Counted from the stretch's first letter, positions 1 through 7,783 are shown. The stretch: DNA of 21,040 bases from CAVQEK01 sp964596645 (GCA_964596645.1 CAZQVB010000057.1:1-21040), one strand, 5' to 3'. A program made the numbers and translations. The notes: generated by a model not told the origin, from the sequence alone.

Positions 1-33
1 AAATTACCCCTCTATCGACTCTTAAGTTAACGG

Positions 34-156
34 CTATGGACGATAGTCGGACCGGTTATAACCCAAATAAAAATATTTCACGGCCTGTGGTACAAAGGAC
101 ATTGCGGATGGTGCTACCGGAGTGGCGTCGATAGCCAGCAGATTGCTTCGCTTCGC
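34..156 (-). pseudogene. protein-like remnant at left edge
   Basis: On the minus strand, 40 sense codons are open from just after a TGA (157-159) to a TAG (34-36). The residues include LLAIDATPVAPSAMSF and later KYFYLGYNRSDYRP, which look more like protein than random translation. The first ATG in frame is at 102. Its upstream end lies in the GATTGCTTCGC-type repeat at 141-168, so it could be the truncated end of a gene or part of the dispersed repeat itself. I do not recognise the protein family. Confidence 0.25.
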
Positions 157-168
157 TCACAATGACGG
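141..168. repeat. dispersed GATTGCTTCGCTTCGC-type intergenic repeat
   Basis: The sequence contains a duplicated GCTTC (GCTTCGCTTCG) followed by CTCACAATGACGG. Very similar text is a common short dispersed intergenic repeat in bacterial genomes of this type, from general knowledge. Only one copy is visible here. Confidence 0.45.
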
Positions 169-224
169 AGTGGGAGCCTTGTCAAGCTCATGGAATTTTC
201 CATCCATCCGCCCTCTCTCCACGG

Positions 225-250
225 GTCATGCTGAACTTGTTTCAGCATCT
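225..250 (+). repeat. palindromic intergenic repeat, copy 1
   Basis: A 26-base unit with 8-bp arms ATGCTGAA and TTCAGCAT around the loop CTTGT. A second copy lies in reverse orientation at 495-520 and matches at 24 of 26 positions. The two differences are at paired positions of the stem. Confidence 0.7.
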
Positions 251-469
251 GTTGGCTATTTGGGAACCATTTGCATGGTCTGTAGCCTCAGAACATTTCG
301 TGCGGCTGTTTTTAAGCGTATGGCAGCATTGTTTTGACAGATTTCTCTTTGGTTCGTTTCATTTCATCAATTGGAAAAGGAATGAACAGCCACGGATGGT
401 CTGCATCCTTCGAAGCATTTTAATAGCAACTTCACCGGTAAAGCTTTCACTTGCCCTGCTCGGAAGTTA

Positions 470-505
470 TTTCAGGATCTAATACTCTTTGGACAGATCC
501 TGAAA
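470..505. repeat. inverted repeat with partial copy of the palindromic unit
   Basis: TTTCAGGATCT (470-480) is the exact reverse complement of AGATCCTGAAA (495-505), with 14 bases between. The left arm equals the last 11 bases of the palindromic unit, so this is a partial third copy facing the full copy at 495-520. As RNA it could form an 11-bp hairpin. Confidence 0.6.
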
Positions 506-520
506 CAAGTTCAGGATGAC
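495..520 (-). repeat. palindromic intergenic repeat, copy 2
   Basis: Reverse complement of the unit at 225-250, with stem arms ATCCTGAA and TTCAGGAT around CTTGT. The G-C pair of copy 1 is C-G here, so pairing is preserved. Confidence 0.7.
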
Positions 521-525
521 TTAGA

Positions 526-539
526 CTTTGAGCTTTCGG
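526..539. repeat. heptamer repeat, short array
   Basis: Two units, CTTTGAG and CTTTCGG, followed by CT. It resembles the longer array at 584-611, and the two arrays may have arisen by duplication. Confidence 0.45.
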
Positions 540-583
540 CTGAACATTTCACCAATCCACCAATCTCACTCCACGGTCAAATT

Positions 584-611
584 CTTTGAGCTTTGAGCCT
601 TGAGCTTTCAG
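584..611. repeat. heptamer tandem repeat
   Basis: Four 7-base units in a row: CTTTGAG, CTTTGAG, CCTTGAG, CTTTCAG. The last two units each differ from the first by one base. This looks like slippage-prone non-coding DNA. Confidence 0.6.
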
Positions 612-723
612 CTATATGATGCACGCAGGCCGGTCAAAACAGCGGGCGCGTACATATTTTCATGGTCTGTATCGATAAAGCTTTCAGTTGCACATGCTTA
701 CAAAGTCTTAAGCTACGGTTCAC

Positions 724-2202
724 CTATTTCTCTGGAAGCACCTGTCGTATTCTTCTTTGATCGCCGGTGAGTATTTGAAGCTGTCTGCGCAGTGAATCGG
801 CAATTTGGGGTTCTCGTGTCAGCAGGTTATTGTTTTCATCCAGATCGTACTCCAGGTTGTACAGCGCCGCCGGCCCGGCCTGGTTTTCATGACGTGCAGA
901 GTCCGGATCGAAGCGGCGATGCAGCACGCCCATGGGGTTGCCTTCTATGTATTTCCAGTTTCCGCTGCGATACACTTTATCTTCTATCAGCAGCGTTTCG
1001 CGCACTTGCCCGGCTGAGCCAGGGTGCATCAATATTGGCAAAATGCTGTGGCTGTCGTAGGCTGAAGCATCAAAAGAAGAATCTCCTGCCACCTCGGCCA
1101 GCGTGGCCAATATGTCGGTAAAGCACACCAACTGATGGGCATATGCACCGGAAGCAAAGTGATCGGGCCAGCTGGCTATGAATGGTATGCGTGAGCCGCC
1201 TTCCCAAAAGTCTACTTTCATACCGCGCAAAGTTCCTGTACTGCGGTGGTCAAATTTTTCCACATCCGCCTCAAACCACACAGGCCCGTTGTCGCTGGCA
1301 AAGAAGACCATGGTGTTTTCCCGCAGGCCATTATCTTTCAGGTATTGCATCAGCTGCCCGATCAGTTCGTCCACCTGCATGGTGAAATCGCCATATTCGC
1401 CGGCGCCACTTTTGCCAGCAAACTCCGGTTTGGGCAGCCAGGGCGTATGCGGCGCGGTAAGTGGGAGGTAAAGAAAGAAGGGTTGACTGGCATGTTGGTC
1501 GAAATGCTCTGCAATGAAGCTTTGGGATTTCTCCAGCAGCCGGTCCAAGACTTCCGTATGTCTGAAGTCGGGCGACACAGCCCCTTCGCGATAAAATGCC
1601 CCGGAAATGGCCGTGGTGGCGTCAGCGCTGGCATGATCGTCTACATATGCTGTTGGCGCTTGTACTGCCCGGTCATTTTCTATGTAGAAATACGGGGGGA
1701 TATCGAGCGAGGCGTGGAGGCCATAGAAATAATCGAAGCCACGCTCGACCGGCCCACCGGGCAACCGGCTGATCGAGGCAGGGCTCTTCCAGTCTACGCT
1801 GTCGAAGCCCAGATGCCACTTGCCCACGATGGCGGTACGATAGCCGTATTGCTGCAGCAGGGAGCCCAGCGTAGTCTGTTCCTTTTCTATCAGGCTGCGC
1901 TCTGCCCAGTTGAGCTTCACCTGGGCAGGATAGCGCCCGGTGATAAGGCCATAGCGGGAAGGCACGCACCAGGCGCCGGGCGCGTGCGCATCTACGAACA
2001 CAACGCCCTCTTCGGCCAAGCGGTCGATGTGCGGCGTGGGTATTTTGGAGTCGGCATTGTAGCACTGCAAATCGCCATAGCCCAGGTCGTCGGCCAGTAT
2101 GAATACGATGTTGGGCTTTTCGATATTGGCAGATTTCTGACTACAGGCATGTACCACCAGCGTCGCGAGAAGAATCAATATTAGCCTGTCTAAATAAGTC
2201 AT
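724..2202 (-). CDS. arylsulfatase-type sulfatase, predicted lipoprotein
   Basis: A type I sulfatase that should hydrolyse sulfate esters, probably on a polysaccharide or glycan; the substrate cannot be read from the sequence. An N-terminal hydrophobic stretch ends in a lipobox (VHAC, Cys20), so the protein is probably a lipoprotein exported across the inner membrane. The family metal-site residues are visible: Asp38-Asp39 in ADDLGYGD, Cys79 in CVPSRYGLITGR (the Cys converted to formylglycine), Lys128 and His130 in GKWHLG, His252 in PHTPW, Asp304-Asn305 in SDNGP, and Lys329 in RGMK. At 492 residues it is a normal length. The gene stands alone, with no SusC/SusD or glycosidase neighbour in view. 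Activity needs a formylglycine-generating enzyme encoded elsewhere. The start is the Met that gives the complete signal sequence. An open frame on the opposite strand (1246-2184) is a shadow. Confidence 0.93.
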   Translation of the reverse strand: MTYLDRLILILLATLVVHACSQKSANIEKPNIVFILADDLGYGDLQCYNADSKIPTPHIDRLAEEGVVFVDAHAPGAWCVPSRYGLITGRYPAQVKLNWAERSLIEKEQTTLGSLLQQYGYRTAIVGKWHLGFDSVDWKSPASISRLPGGPVERGFDYFYGLHASLDIPPYFYIENDRAVQAPTAYVDDHASADATTAISGAFYREGAVSPDFRHTEVLDRLLEKSQSFIAEHFDQHASQPFFLYLPLTAPHTPWLPKPEFAGKSGAGEYGDFTMQVDELIGQLMQYLKDNGLRENTMVFFASDNGPVWFEADVEKFDHRSTGTLRGMKVDFWEGGSRIPFIASWPDHFASGAYAHQLVCFTDILATLAEVAGDSSFDASAYDSHSILPILMHPGSAGQVRETLLIEDKVYRSGNWKYIEGNPMGVLHRRFDPDSARHENQAGPAALYNLEYDLDENNNLLTREPQIADSLRRQLQILTGDQRRIRQVLPEK

Positions 2203-2492
2203 GCTGCTGATTTTTTTAAATCATTATTCCATTGCCGGTCCAGCTTTCGTCGGACTTGGATGATACGTTCTCGCGGCACCCCCTTTGGCCTTCGCCTTCT
2301 GAGAAAACACATTGACCATGCCTAAATAAGGTTGACCTTTTTATGTCAATATAGGGCTTGTACTGTTGGAAATAGAAGAACAGGCAGGCAAAACGCGATT
2401 AGTTTTTCAGGTGAGAAAAAGCCGGAAATTCTTTCGTCATAACAGACTTGTCAAAAGAGCACAGGCTGCTCACCGACATGTTCCCAAGCCCT

Positions 2493-2542
2493 AATACACA
2501 AAGAACCCTCTGAATAATGATTCAGAGGGTTCTTTGTGTATT
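2493..2542 (-). terminator. long perfect hairpin after tRNA-Pro
   Basis: A 23-bp perfect inverted repeat with a 4-base loop (stem 2493-2515 with 2520-2542) begins 15 bases downstream of the tRNA. The core CCCTCTGAAT/ATTCAGAGGG resembles hairpins often found after Bacteroidota genes. The bases after the stem are not a clean T run, so it may act as a processing or stability element rather than a classical intrinsic terminator. It would separate the tRNA from the downstream sulfatase gene. Confidence 0.7.
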
Positions 2543-2557
2543 TATATCTCTCATTCG

Positions 2558-2631
2558 TCGGGGTGACTGGATTCGAACCAGCGACCCCTTGCACCCCATG
2601 CAAGTACGCTACCAAGCTGCGCTACACCCCG
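2558..2631 (-). tRNA. tRNA-Pro(GGG)
   Basis: The minus strand folds as a full cloverleaf. The acceptor stem pairs CGGGGTG with CACCCCG, the T arm is CTGG-TTCGAAT-CCAG, and the anticodon arm is CTTGC-ATGGGGT-GCAAG with GGG at positions 34-36, reading CCN proline codons (CCC/CCU). The discriminator base is A, and the CCA tail is not encoded. Confidence 0.96.
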
Positions 2632-2721
2632 AGTTTCGCTTGCTTTTAGTCCGCAGCAAACGAGGTGCGAAACTAATAAAATATCGTCTTTTACACACTG
2701 GCAGCCCTTAATCTTTTTCTT

Positions 2722-2729
2722 TAATTTTG
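2722..2729 (+). promoter_or_regulatory. candidate -7 box of the WG-repeat gene
   Basis: TAATTTTG matches the Bacteroidota -7 consensus TAnnTTTG exactly. The -33 region is weak (CTG near 2698). A start point near 2736 would leave about 26 untranslated bases before the ATG at 2762, but almost none before the ATG at 2741. Confidence 0.4.
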
Positions 2730-2761
2730 AATCATTCACTTTGAATTGGTTGGAGAAAAGG

Positions 2762-5413
2762 ATGAGCGGAATTCAATTGTATAAAACGCCACTTCTGGCG
2801 CTGGCACTGATATTATCACTGTCTGTATCGCTCTTTGGACAAAGCAAAAAAGCTCAGAAATACCTGCAAAAAGGCGACTTCGACAAGCTTACGTCAATGC
2901 TTGATAAGGACCTGAGCAAAAACCCCACAGACCCACACGCCGAATATGCCTACAGCCTGCTCTACCTCACACCCCAGTACACTGGGTACAACATCGACTC
3001 CGCGTATGCATACATACTGGCTGCCATAGACCATCTGCCGCTGCAGGAAGAAAAGTCACTAAAAAAACTAGCGAAACGTGGCGTAGTCGATTCTACCCTT
3101 GCGCTACAGCAAAAACAAGTAGAGCAACACGCGTTTGCACGGGCCAAAGACATACACAGCATCCAAGGCTACAATGATTTCCTTTCGCGCTTTGCACCCG
3201 CCAGCCAGGTCGACAGCGCGACTTCCATGCGCAATACGATTGCCTACAATGATGCCGTACAGGCCAATACACATGAAGCCTATTACAATTTCTTGCAGAC
3301 TTACCCACAGGCTGTGCAAGTGCCTATGGCGCGGCAGCGATATGATGACCTGTTGTATAAAACAAAAACCACCGATGGCAAGCTCGAAAGCTACATTCAG
3401 TTTTTACGGAACAATCCGGACTCACCTTTTCGAGACAATGCCGAACTCCAAATACTGTCCATCAGCACAGCCGATCATTCGCTGGAAAGCTACATGTCTT
3501 TCATTGAGCGCTTTCCCAACAGCAAATGGCGGCAGCGAGCGTTGAATTTCATGTATCACCGATTCAAAGCCATTGCACCTGCTGAAGAGTTTACCAGTCG
3601 ATTTGATATTCTGAACGACAATGATTCTCTGGCACACATGGCTGACGCAGATGCCGGATTTATACTGCCGATCGTGGAGATGGGCAGGTACGGGTTTATG
3701 CAAAACAGTGGTCGCAAGCTGATCGACTTTGCCTATCAGCACATCGATCCTGAATATTTGTGCGGGCACATCACAGACGATGTGCTGAAGGTAGTGCTCA
3801 ACGACCGTCCGATGGTGGTATCGCGCATGGGCAATGTGCTGGTTGACACCCTGCACGATGCAGTGGCAGATATTGGCGCCGGCCTGCTCAAAGTGCACAA
3901 CAACCGCGGATGGGCGCTGGTACACAAGTCGGGTTTGTACGTCTCAGATTTTCTGTATGAGGATGCGGAACTACTGGCCAACACCTTTGTGAAAGTGAAA
4001 CAGGATGGCAAGTGGGGATTGATCACTGCAGCGGGTCGTGCCCTGTTGCCCGTGGTATATGATCAGATTTTCAGTGAAGGGCCATTTATTATAATAGAAA
4101 ATGATGGCAGGCTTGCCGTGCAAAATTTTCAGACAATAAGTCGTTCGGCTGATCTGCAAGCGCCACAGTTGTCATTTTTGTATCACGATTATCTGCCAAT
4201 CGATGATGAACACCTGCTGGTGCTCAGTGGCGATCGTGAAGGCATAATCGACCGAAACCTGCACACAGGCATCGACCTGGACGCACAAAAGATCACCCGC
4301 TTGTTCGATGGCTGGCTCTTGAAAAAGAGCGATAAATACAGCATTTACGACCGCGACTTCCGGCCAACCTCAGAAGTGCAGTTTCACAATGTGCTGCACA
4401 GCCACAACAAAGCTGCGCTGAAGCTGGGTGGTAAATGGGCACTTTTCGTGACAGATTCAGACCTGCCCTCCGCCTTCATGTACGATTCGGTCAGTTTTCT
4501 CAGCGACAAGATCGGCCTGTTGTACAGAGGCGACTCCACCCTGGCCATTTTCGACAACGACTCAATAGTCGATATTTCTGCCACTTCGGAAATACGTCTG
4601 CTGAAAGGGCAGTCTGTGGCTATAGATGACAATACTGCTGCCCAATATCTACTCACCAAGAGCAAAGCTGGTATGGTGTCCGTGTACGATGCCAACGGTC
4701 ATATTCGGCTCAGTGGCCGGTACGACGCTGTCAATGCTTTGGGTGAAGAGTATTTGTTGGTAGAGCGCAATGGAAAAAAGGGTCTTTACCATAAAAGTGG
4801 AGAGGAAGTGCTTAACACTAAGTACGAAGCCATAGGCAACTACAGCAACGGTGCAGTGAGCACACTGCTCAACGGCAAGTTTGGCATATACAACCACCGG
4901 CAAAACCTGCTGATGAGCGCCAAGTATGAGAAGATGCTAAGGCCGTATAGTCAGCAATATTTTCTGGGCACCAAGAATGGCAAAATGGCCTTCATCGACA
5001 GGGACAATAAAAGTGTGACTGACTTTGAGTTTGACAAAATAGACTACTGGACGGATACCACGGCACTGGTGCAGCGCGACGACTTGTGGAACATCTATGA
5101 CATTAAAAATAAAAAAGCGCTGTATGACGGCATTGCCGAATATGTGGTGTTGGGCGAGCACGATGATGTAAAAACTATTTTGATAACAAAGAATGGCAAA
5201 GAGGGTGTGATCAGTACCAAAAAAGGCGAAGTGGTGGGCCCTACCTTCAACGACATCGTAAATCTTGGTACTGCAGAAAAACCTGTTTATTTTGTTGAGA
5301 AGTACATCGCCGAGGCAGAATTTTATGTGGTGCTATACTACGATGCCGACGGACAAATATTGAGAAAGCAGGTGTTCAACCAAGATGAATACGATCAAAT
5401 CTACTGTGAATAA
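2762..5413 (+). CDS. secreted TPR-like and WG-repeat protein
   Basis: A large exported protein of unknown role. A signal peptide (hydrophobic stretch ending LSLSVSLFG) is followed by an alpha-helical region, roughly residues 25-260, with repeated patterns such as YxxFLxxxP typical of tetratricopeptide-like solenoids. The C-terminal two thirds is built from WG-repeat units: GWAL near 383, GKWGLI near 416, GKWALF near 558, NGKKGLY near 670, NGKFGIY near 705, NGKMAF near 738 and NGKEGV near 811. WG repeats are beta-rich and their molecular function is generally unknown. I chose the ATG at 2762 over the in-frame ATG at 2741 because GGAG lies 6 bases upstream and the -7 box at 2722-2729 leaves no leader for 2741; the longer form adds only 7 residues. 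The 3' end overlaps the next gene by 29 bases, which suggests co-translation. Confidence 0.85.
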   Translation: MSGIQLYKTPLLALALILSLSVSLFGQSKKAQKYLQKGDFDKLTSMLDKDLSKNPTDPHAEYAYSLLYLTPQYTGYNIDSAYAYILAAIDHLPLQEEKSLKKLAKRGVVDSTLALQQKQVEQHAFARAKDIHSIQGYNDFLSRFAPASQVDSATSMRNTIAYNDAVQANTHEAYYNFLQTYPQAVQVPMARQRYDDLLYKTKTTDGKLESYIQFLRNNPDSPFRDNAELQILSISTADHSLESYMSFIERFPNSKWRQRALNFMYHRFKAIAPAEEFTSRFDILNDNDSLAHMADADAGFILPIVEMGRYGFMQNSGRKLIDFAYQHIDPEYLCGHITDDVLKVVLNDRPMVVSRMGNVLVDTLHDAVADIGAGLLKVHNNRGWALVHKSGLYVSDFLYEDAELLANTFVKVKQDGKWGLITAAGRALLPVVYDQIFSEGPFIIIENDGRLAVQNFQTISRSADLQAPQLSFLYHDYLPIDDEHLLVLSGDREGIIDRNLHTGIDLDAQKITRLFDGWLLKKSDKYSIYDRDFRPTSEVQFHNVLHSHNKAALKLGGKWALFVTDSDLPSAFMYDSVSFLSDKIGLLYRGDSTLAIFDNDSIVDISATSEIRLLKGQSVAIDDNTAAQYLLTKSKAGMVSVYDANGHIRLSGRYDAVNALGEEYLLVERNGKKGLYHKSGEEVLNTKYEAIGNYSNGAVSTLLNGKFGIYNHRQNLLMSAKYEKMLRPYSQQYFLGTKNGKMAFIDRDNKSVTDFEFDKIDYWTDTTALVQRDDLWNIYDIKNKKALYDGIAEYVVLGEHDDVKTILITKNGKEGVISTKKGEVVGPTFNDIVNLGTAEKPVYFVEKYIAEAEFYVVLYYDADGQILRKQVFNQDEYDQIYCE

Positions 5414-6197
5414 CCCTGTACAAATAAGCATAATAGGCGCCGGAAACCTCGCCTGGCATCTGGGCCCCGCATTGGAAAATGCCGGCCACAAGGTGCTGGA
5501 AGTCTACAGCCGCAATAGAGAAAAGGCCAAAGCGCTACAGCAGCGACTGTACCACGCGGAGATCAACCATTCGCTAGATTTTTCCCACAGCGCATCGAGC
5601 ATTTTCCTGATCTGCGTGGCCGACGATGCCATAGAAGAAATAGCGCAGGAAATAGCCCTGCCGGCCGAAAACGTAGTGCTTGCACATACGGCAGGAAGCC
5701 AGCCGCTGCATCACCTGGACTTTGCCGCCACAGAAAATATTGGCGTCTTTTACCCACTGCAGACGTTCACAAAAAAATCGACGGTCTCGTTTGAAGATGT
5801 GCCGCTTTTGATAGAAGCCGAAAATCCGGAGACAACAACCCTCCTGCGCAGCCTGGGAGAGTCTATCTGCAAAAATGTGTTTGAAGTAGACGCCCGAAAC
5901 CGCTATGCCATCCATCTGGCTGCTGTATTTGCCTGCAATTTTACCAACCACCTCATCCACATCTCCGAGCACATCCTGAACGACCAAGGCTTCGACCTGC
6001 AACTGCTGCGGCCTTTGATCGCTGAAACGTTGAACAAAAGCCTCGACCTGGGCCCGGCAGACGCGCAGACAGGCCCTGCCGCACGGGGCGACTCAGACGT
6101 GATCAACCGGCACATGGTATACCTGGAAAACACCGGCTACGACGACATCTACCGGCTCATCACACAGCAGATCATCGATTTTCGCCATGTAGAATAA
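5385..6197 (+). CDS. Rossmann-fold DUF2520 protein, NADP oxidoreductase-like
   Basis: A predicted dinucleotide-binding protein of the Rossmann-like plus DUF2520 type, common and often conserved in Bacteroidota. The exact reaction is not established. The nucleotide-binding loop is IGAGNLAWHLG (residues 16-26), followed by VYSRNREKA, the usual second-strand region for NADP specificity. FLICVADDAI and LAHTAGSQPL correspond to later core strands. The C-terminal half (about 150-270) is helical, with ARNRYAIHLAAVFACNFTNH, the hallmark of DUF2520. The ATG at 5385 overlaps the upstream gene by 29 bases; an in-frame GTG at 5406 would cut the overlap to 8 bases and still precede the first beta strand, so the start is uncertain. 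No promoter is needed if it is translated with the upstream gene. Confidence 0.88.
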   Translation: MNTIKSTVNNPVQISIIGAGNLAWHLGPALENAGHKVLEVYSRNREKAKALQQRLYHAEINHSLDFSHSASSIFLICVADDAIEEIAQEIALPAENVVLAHTAGSQPLHHLDFAATENIGVFYPLQTFTKKSTVSFEDVPLLIEAENPETTTLLRSLGESICKNVFEVDARNRYAIHLAAVFACNFTNHLIHISEHILNDQGFDLQLLRPLIAETLNKSLDLGPADAQTGPAARGDSDVINRHMVYLENTGYDDIYRLITQQIIDFRHVE

Positions 6198-6200
6198 TGC

Positions 6201-6233
6201 TTGTCCTTCTGCACAGGCTGCGGGTTATTTTTG
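6201..6233 (+). promoter_or_regulatory. candidate promoter of the UbiA-family gene
   Basis: TTG (6201-6203) and TATTTTTG (6226-6233) are 22 bases apart and fit the Bacteroidota -33 TTG / -7 TAnnTTTG pattern. They lie just after the DUF2520 stop and about 60 bases before the ATG at 6292. Confidence 0.45.
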
Positions 6234-6291
6234 GGCAGGCATATTCCATTGCTTTCTTTTCATCGCTATTTTTACAACTTATCGCTACCCC

Positions 6292-7164
6292 ATGCCTTCG
6301 AAGAGAAGAAAGCGCCGATTTTCTGTCATTGGATTTTTTAAGCTCACGCGCTTTCCCAATCTTATCATCATAGGCTTCACCCAGTACTTCACCGCCATGT
6401 TTCTGGCGCCGCACCCCATAAGCCAGCCAGCACGCTTTTTTCATCTCGACCTGTTCCTGCTGTCTTCCTCTACCATCCTCATTGCCGCCGCCGGTTACAT
6501 CATCAATGACTACTACGACGTAAAGATCGACTACGTGAATAAGCCGCAGCGCGTGGTAGTGGGCAGGCTCATCCGCAGGCGCATTGTGTTGGCCTCACAC
6601 CTCGTGCTCAGCCTCACCGGCATAGCGCTCGGCTTCTATCTCAATCTTTCGGTAGGGGTACTCAACTTGTTTGCGGTGTTTATTCTCTGGTTGTATTCTA
6701 ACCTGTTGAAAAGGATGCCCTTAATCGGAAATTTCACCATTGCACTGCTGGCGGGCCTGTCGCTTACGGTGGTAGCACTATATTATCAGAGCAATGCCTA
6801 TCTCATCATGCATTATGCGTTTTTTGCATTTGCGCTCAGCCTGGTACGCGAAATCATTAAAGACATGGAGGACCTTAAGGGCGATCAGCGATTTGGCAGT
6901 AAAACACTTCCGATCATTTGGGGCATACGTCGCACCAAGAATTTTCTCTATTTTCTGATTGGGCTCTTTGTTATTTTATTTGCTTTTATGACGATTCAGC
7001 TCCAAAATTCGACGCTATCGCTCTTTTTTCTACTGCTTTTGCCTCCCATTCTGTATTTTATTCTTTTACTTTACAGGGCAGATACGCAGCATCGCTTTTT
7101 AATACTGAGCAATTATTGCAAAATTTTCATGTTGGTGGGGGTGTTCAGTATGATTTTTTTCTAG
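6292..7164 (+). CDS. UbiA-family prenyltransferase, GGGP geranylgeranyltransferase-like
   Basis: An integral membrane enzyme that transfers a prenyl chain from an isoprenoid diphosphate to an acceptor. Both Asp-rich motifs of the UbiA superfamily are present: NDYYDVKIDYVNKPQR (Asn72, Asp73, Asp76, Asp80, Asn83, Arg87) and KDMEDLKGD (Asp191, Asp194, Asp198), which bind Mg-diphosphate. About eight hydrophobic segments follow a basic N-terminus (MPSKRRKRRF). The motif form and 290-residue length resemble Bacteroidota proteins annotated as geranylgeranylglycerol-phosphate geranylgeranyltransferase; whether it makes an archaeal-type ether lipid or a quinone-like product cannot be decided here. It follows the DUF2520 gene and precedes purN, on the same strand. 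A TTG/TATTTTTG promoter candidate sits upstream. Confidence 0.88.
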   Translation: MPSKRRKRRFSVIGFFKLTRFPNLIIIGFTQYFTAMFLAPHPISQPARFFHLDLFLLSSSTILIAAAGYIINDYYDVKIDYVNKPQRVVVGRLIRRRIVLASHLVLSLTGIALGFYLNLSVGVLNLFAVFILWLYSNLLKRMPLIGNFTIALLAGLSLTVVALYYQSNAYLIMHYAFFAFALSLVREIIKDMEDLKGDQRFGSKTLPIIWGIRRTKNFLYFLIGLFVILFAFMTIQLQNSTLSLFFLLLLPPILYFILLLYRADTQHRFLILSNYCKIFMLVGVFSMIFF

Positions 7165-7195
7165 AGACTTTTTAAATGACCCAACTACTGAAAAA

Positions 7196-7783
7196 TTGAA
7201 AACAAAGATTGCAATTTTTGCCTCCGGCAACGGCTCCAACGCCGAAGAGATCATCCGTTTTTTCAAAGATCATCCGCTGGCTGAGGTGGCGCTGGTGTTG
7301 AGCAACAACAAAAGCGCCTATGTGCTGCGGCGAGCCTGGGAGCACAGCATCCCCCATTGTTTTTTCACCAACGACGATCTGAGGAAGACGACCAAAGTAG
7401 ATGAAGTACTCAAGCTGAATGGCATCAATTTCATAGTGCTCGCCGGCTTTATGCTGCTTGTGCCCGCGCGGTTTGTCAAGAACTACCCCAACCGCATTGT
7501 CAATATTCACCCTGCCCTGCTGCCCAAGTATGGCGGTAAGGGCATGTACGGCGAGCATGTGCACAAAGCGGTAATCGCCAATGGCGAGAAAGAAACCGGC
7601 ATCACCATACACCTGGTCAATGACAAATATGACGAAGGGGCCATTGTTTTTCAGGCTACCTGTGCAATATCGCCCGGCGATACGCCGGAATCAGTGGCCG
7701 CCAAGGTGCACCAACTGGAGCATCATCACTACCCGCGTGTGATCGCCAAGCTCATAAAAGAGGCTCCTCCGTACAGCAATTGA
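7196..7783 (+). CDS. purN: phosphoribosylglycinamide formyltransferase (PurN)
   Basis: Transfers a formyl group from 10-formyl-tetrahydrofolate to GAR, the third step of purine synthesis, in the cytoplasm. The 195 residues show the nucleotide loop ASGNGSNAEEI (10-19), the catalytic signature NIHPALLP (Asn103, His105) and HLVNDKYDEGAIVFQ (His139, Asp146), equivalent to Asn106, His108 and Asp144 of the E. coli enzyme. The start is a TTG at 7196: it is the only start-like codon between the upstream in-frame stop (7151-7153) and the first beta strand KIAIFASG. An 8-codon mini frame (ATG at 7176) ends in a TGA overlapping this TTG (TTGA), which could couple initiation. The neighbour purH, after a 186-base gap, has its own promoter candidate. 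Confidence 0.93.
   Translation: MKTKIAIFASGNGSNAEEIIRFFKDHPLAEVALVLSNNKSAYVLRRAWEHSIPHCFFTNDDLRKTTKVDEVLKLNGINFIVLAGFMLLVPARFVKNYPNRIVNIHPALLPKYGGKGMYGEHVHKAVIANGEKETGITIHLVNDKYDEGAIVFQATCAISPGDTPESVAAKVHQLEHHHYPRVIAKLIKEAPPYSN

Larger units (their letters stand above)
1..723. other. repeat-rich non-coding region
   Basis: I see no convincing intact gene in this 723-base stretch. Short open frames exist on the plus strand (122-337 and 162-482), but they run through repeat sequences that look like dispersed intergenic DNA, so I do not call them. The region holds a GATTGCTTCGCTTCGC-type repeat, two copies of a TGAAC/TTGTTTCAG palindromic repeat, and heptamer tandem repeats of CTTTGAG type. A minus-strand open stretch at 34-156 reads like the tail of a protein. 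The downstream boundary is the 3' end of the sulfatase gene. Confidence 0.6.

Noticed and set aside
122..482. Two overlapping plus-strand open frames
   Set aside because: They are translations of dispersed repeats, including the palindromic unit at 225-250, so they are unlikely to be genes.
1246..2184. 312-codon plus-strand open frame
   Set aside because: It lies antisense to the sulfatase, whose active-site motifs are clear, and shows no family features of its own.
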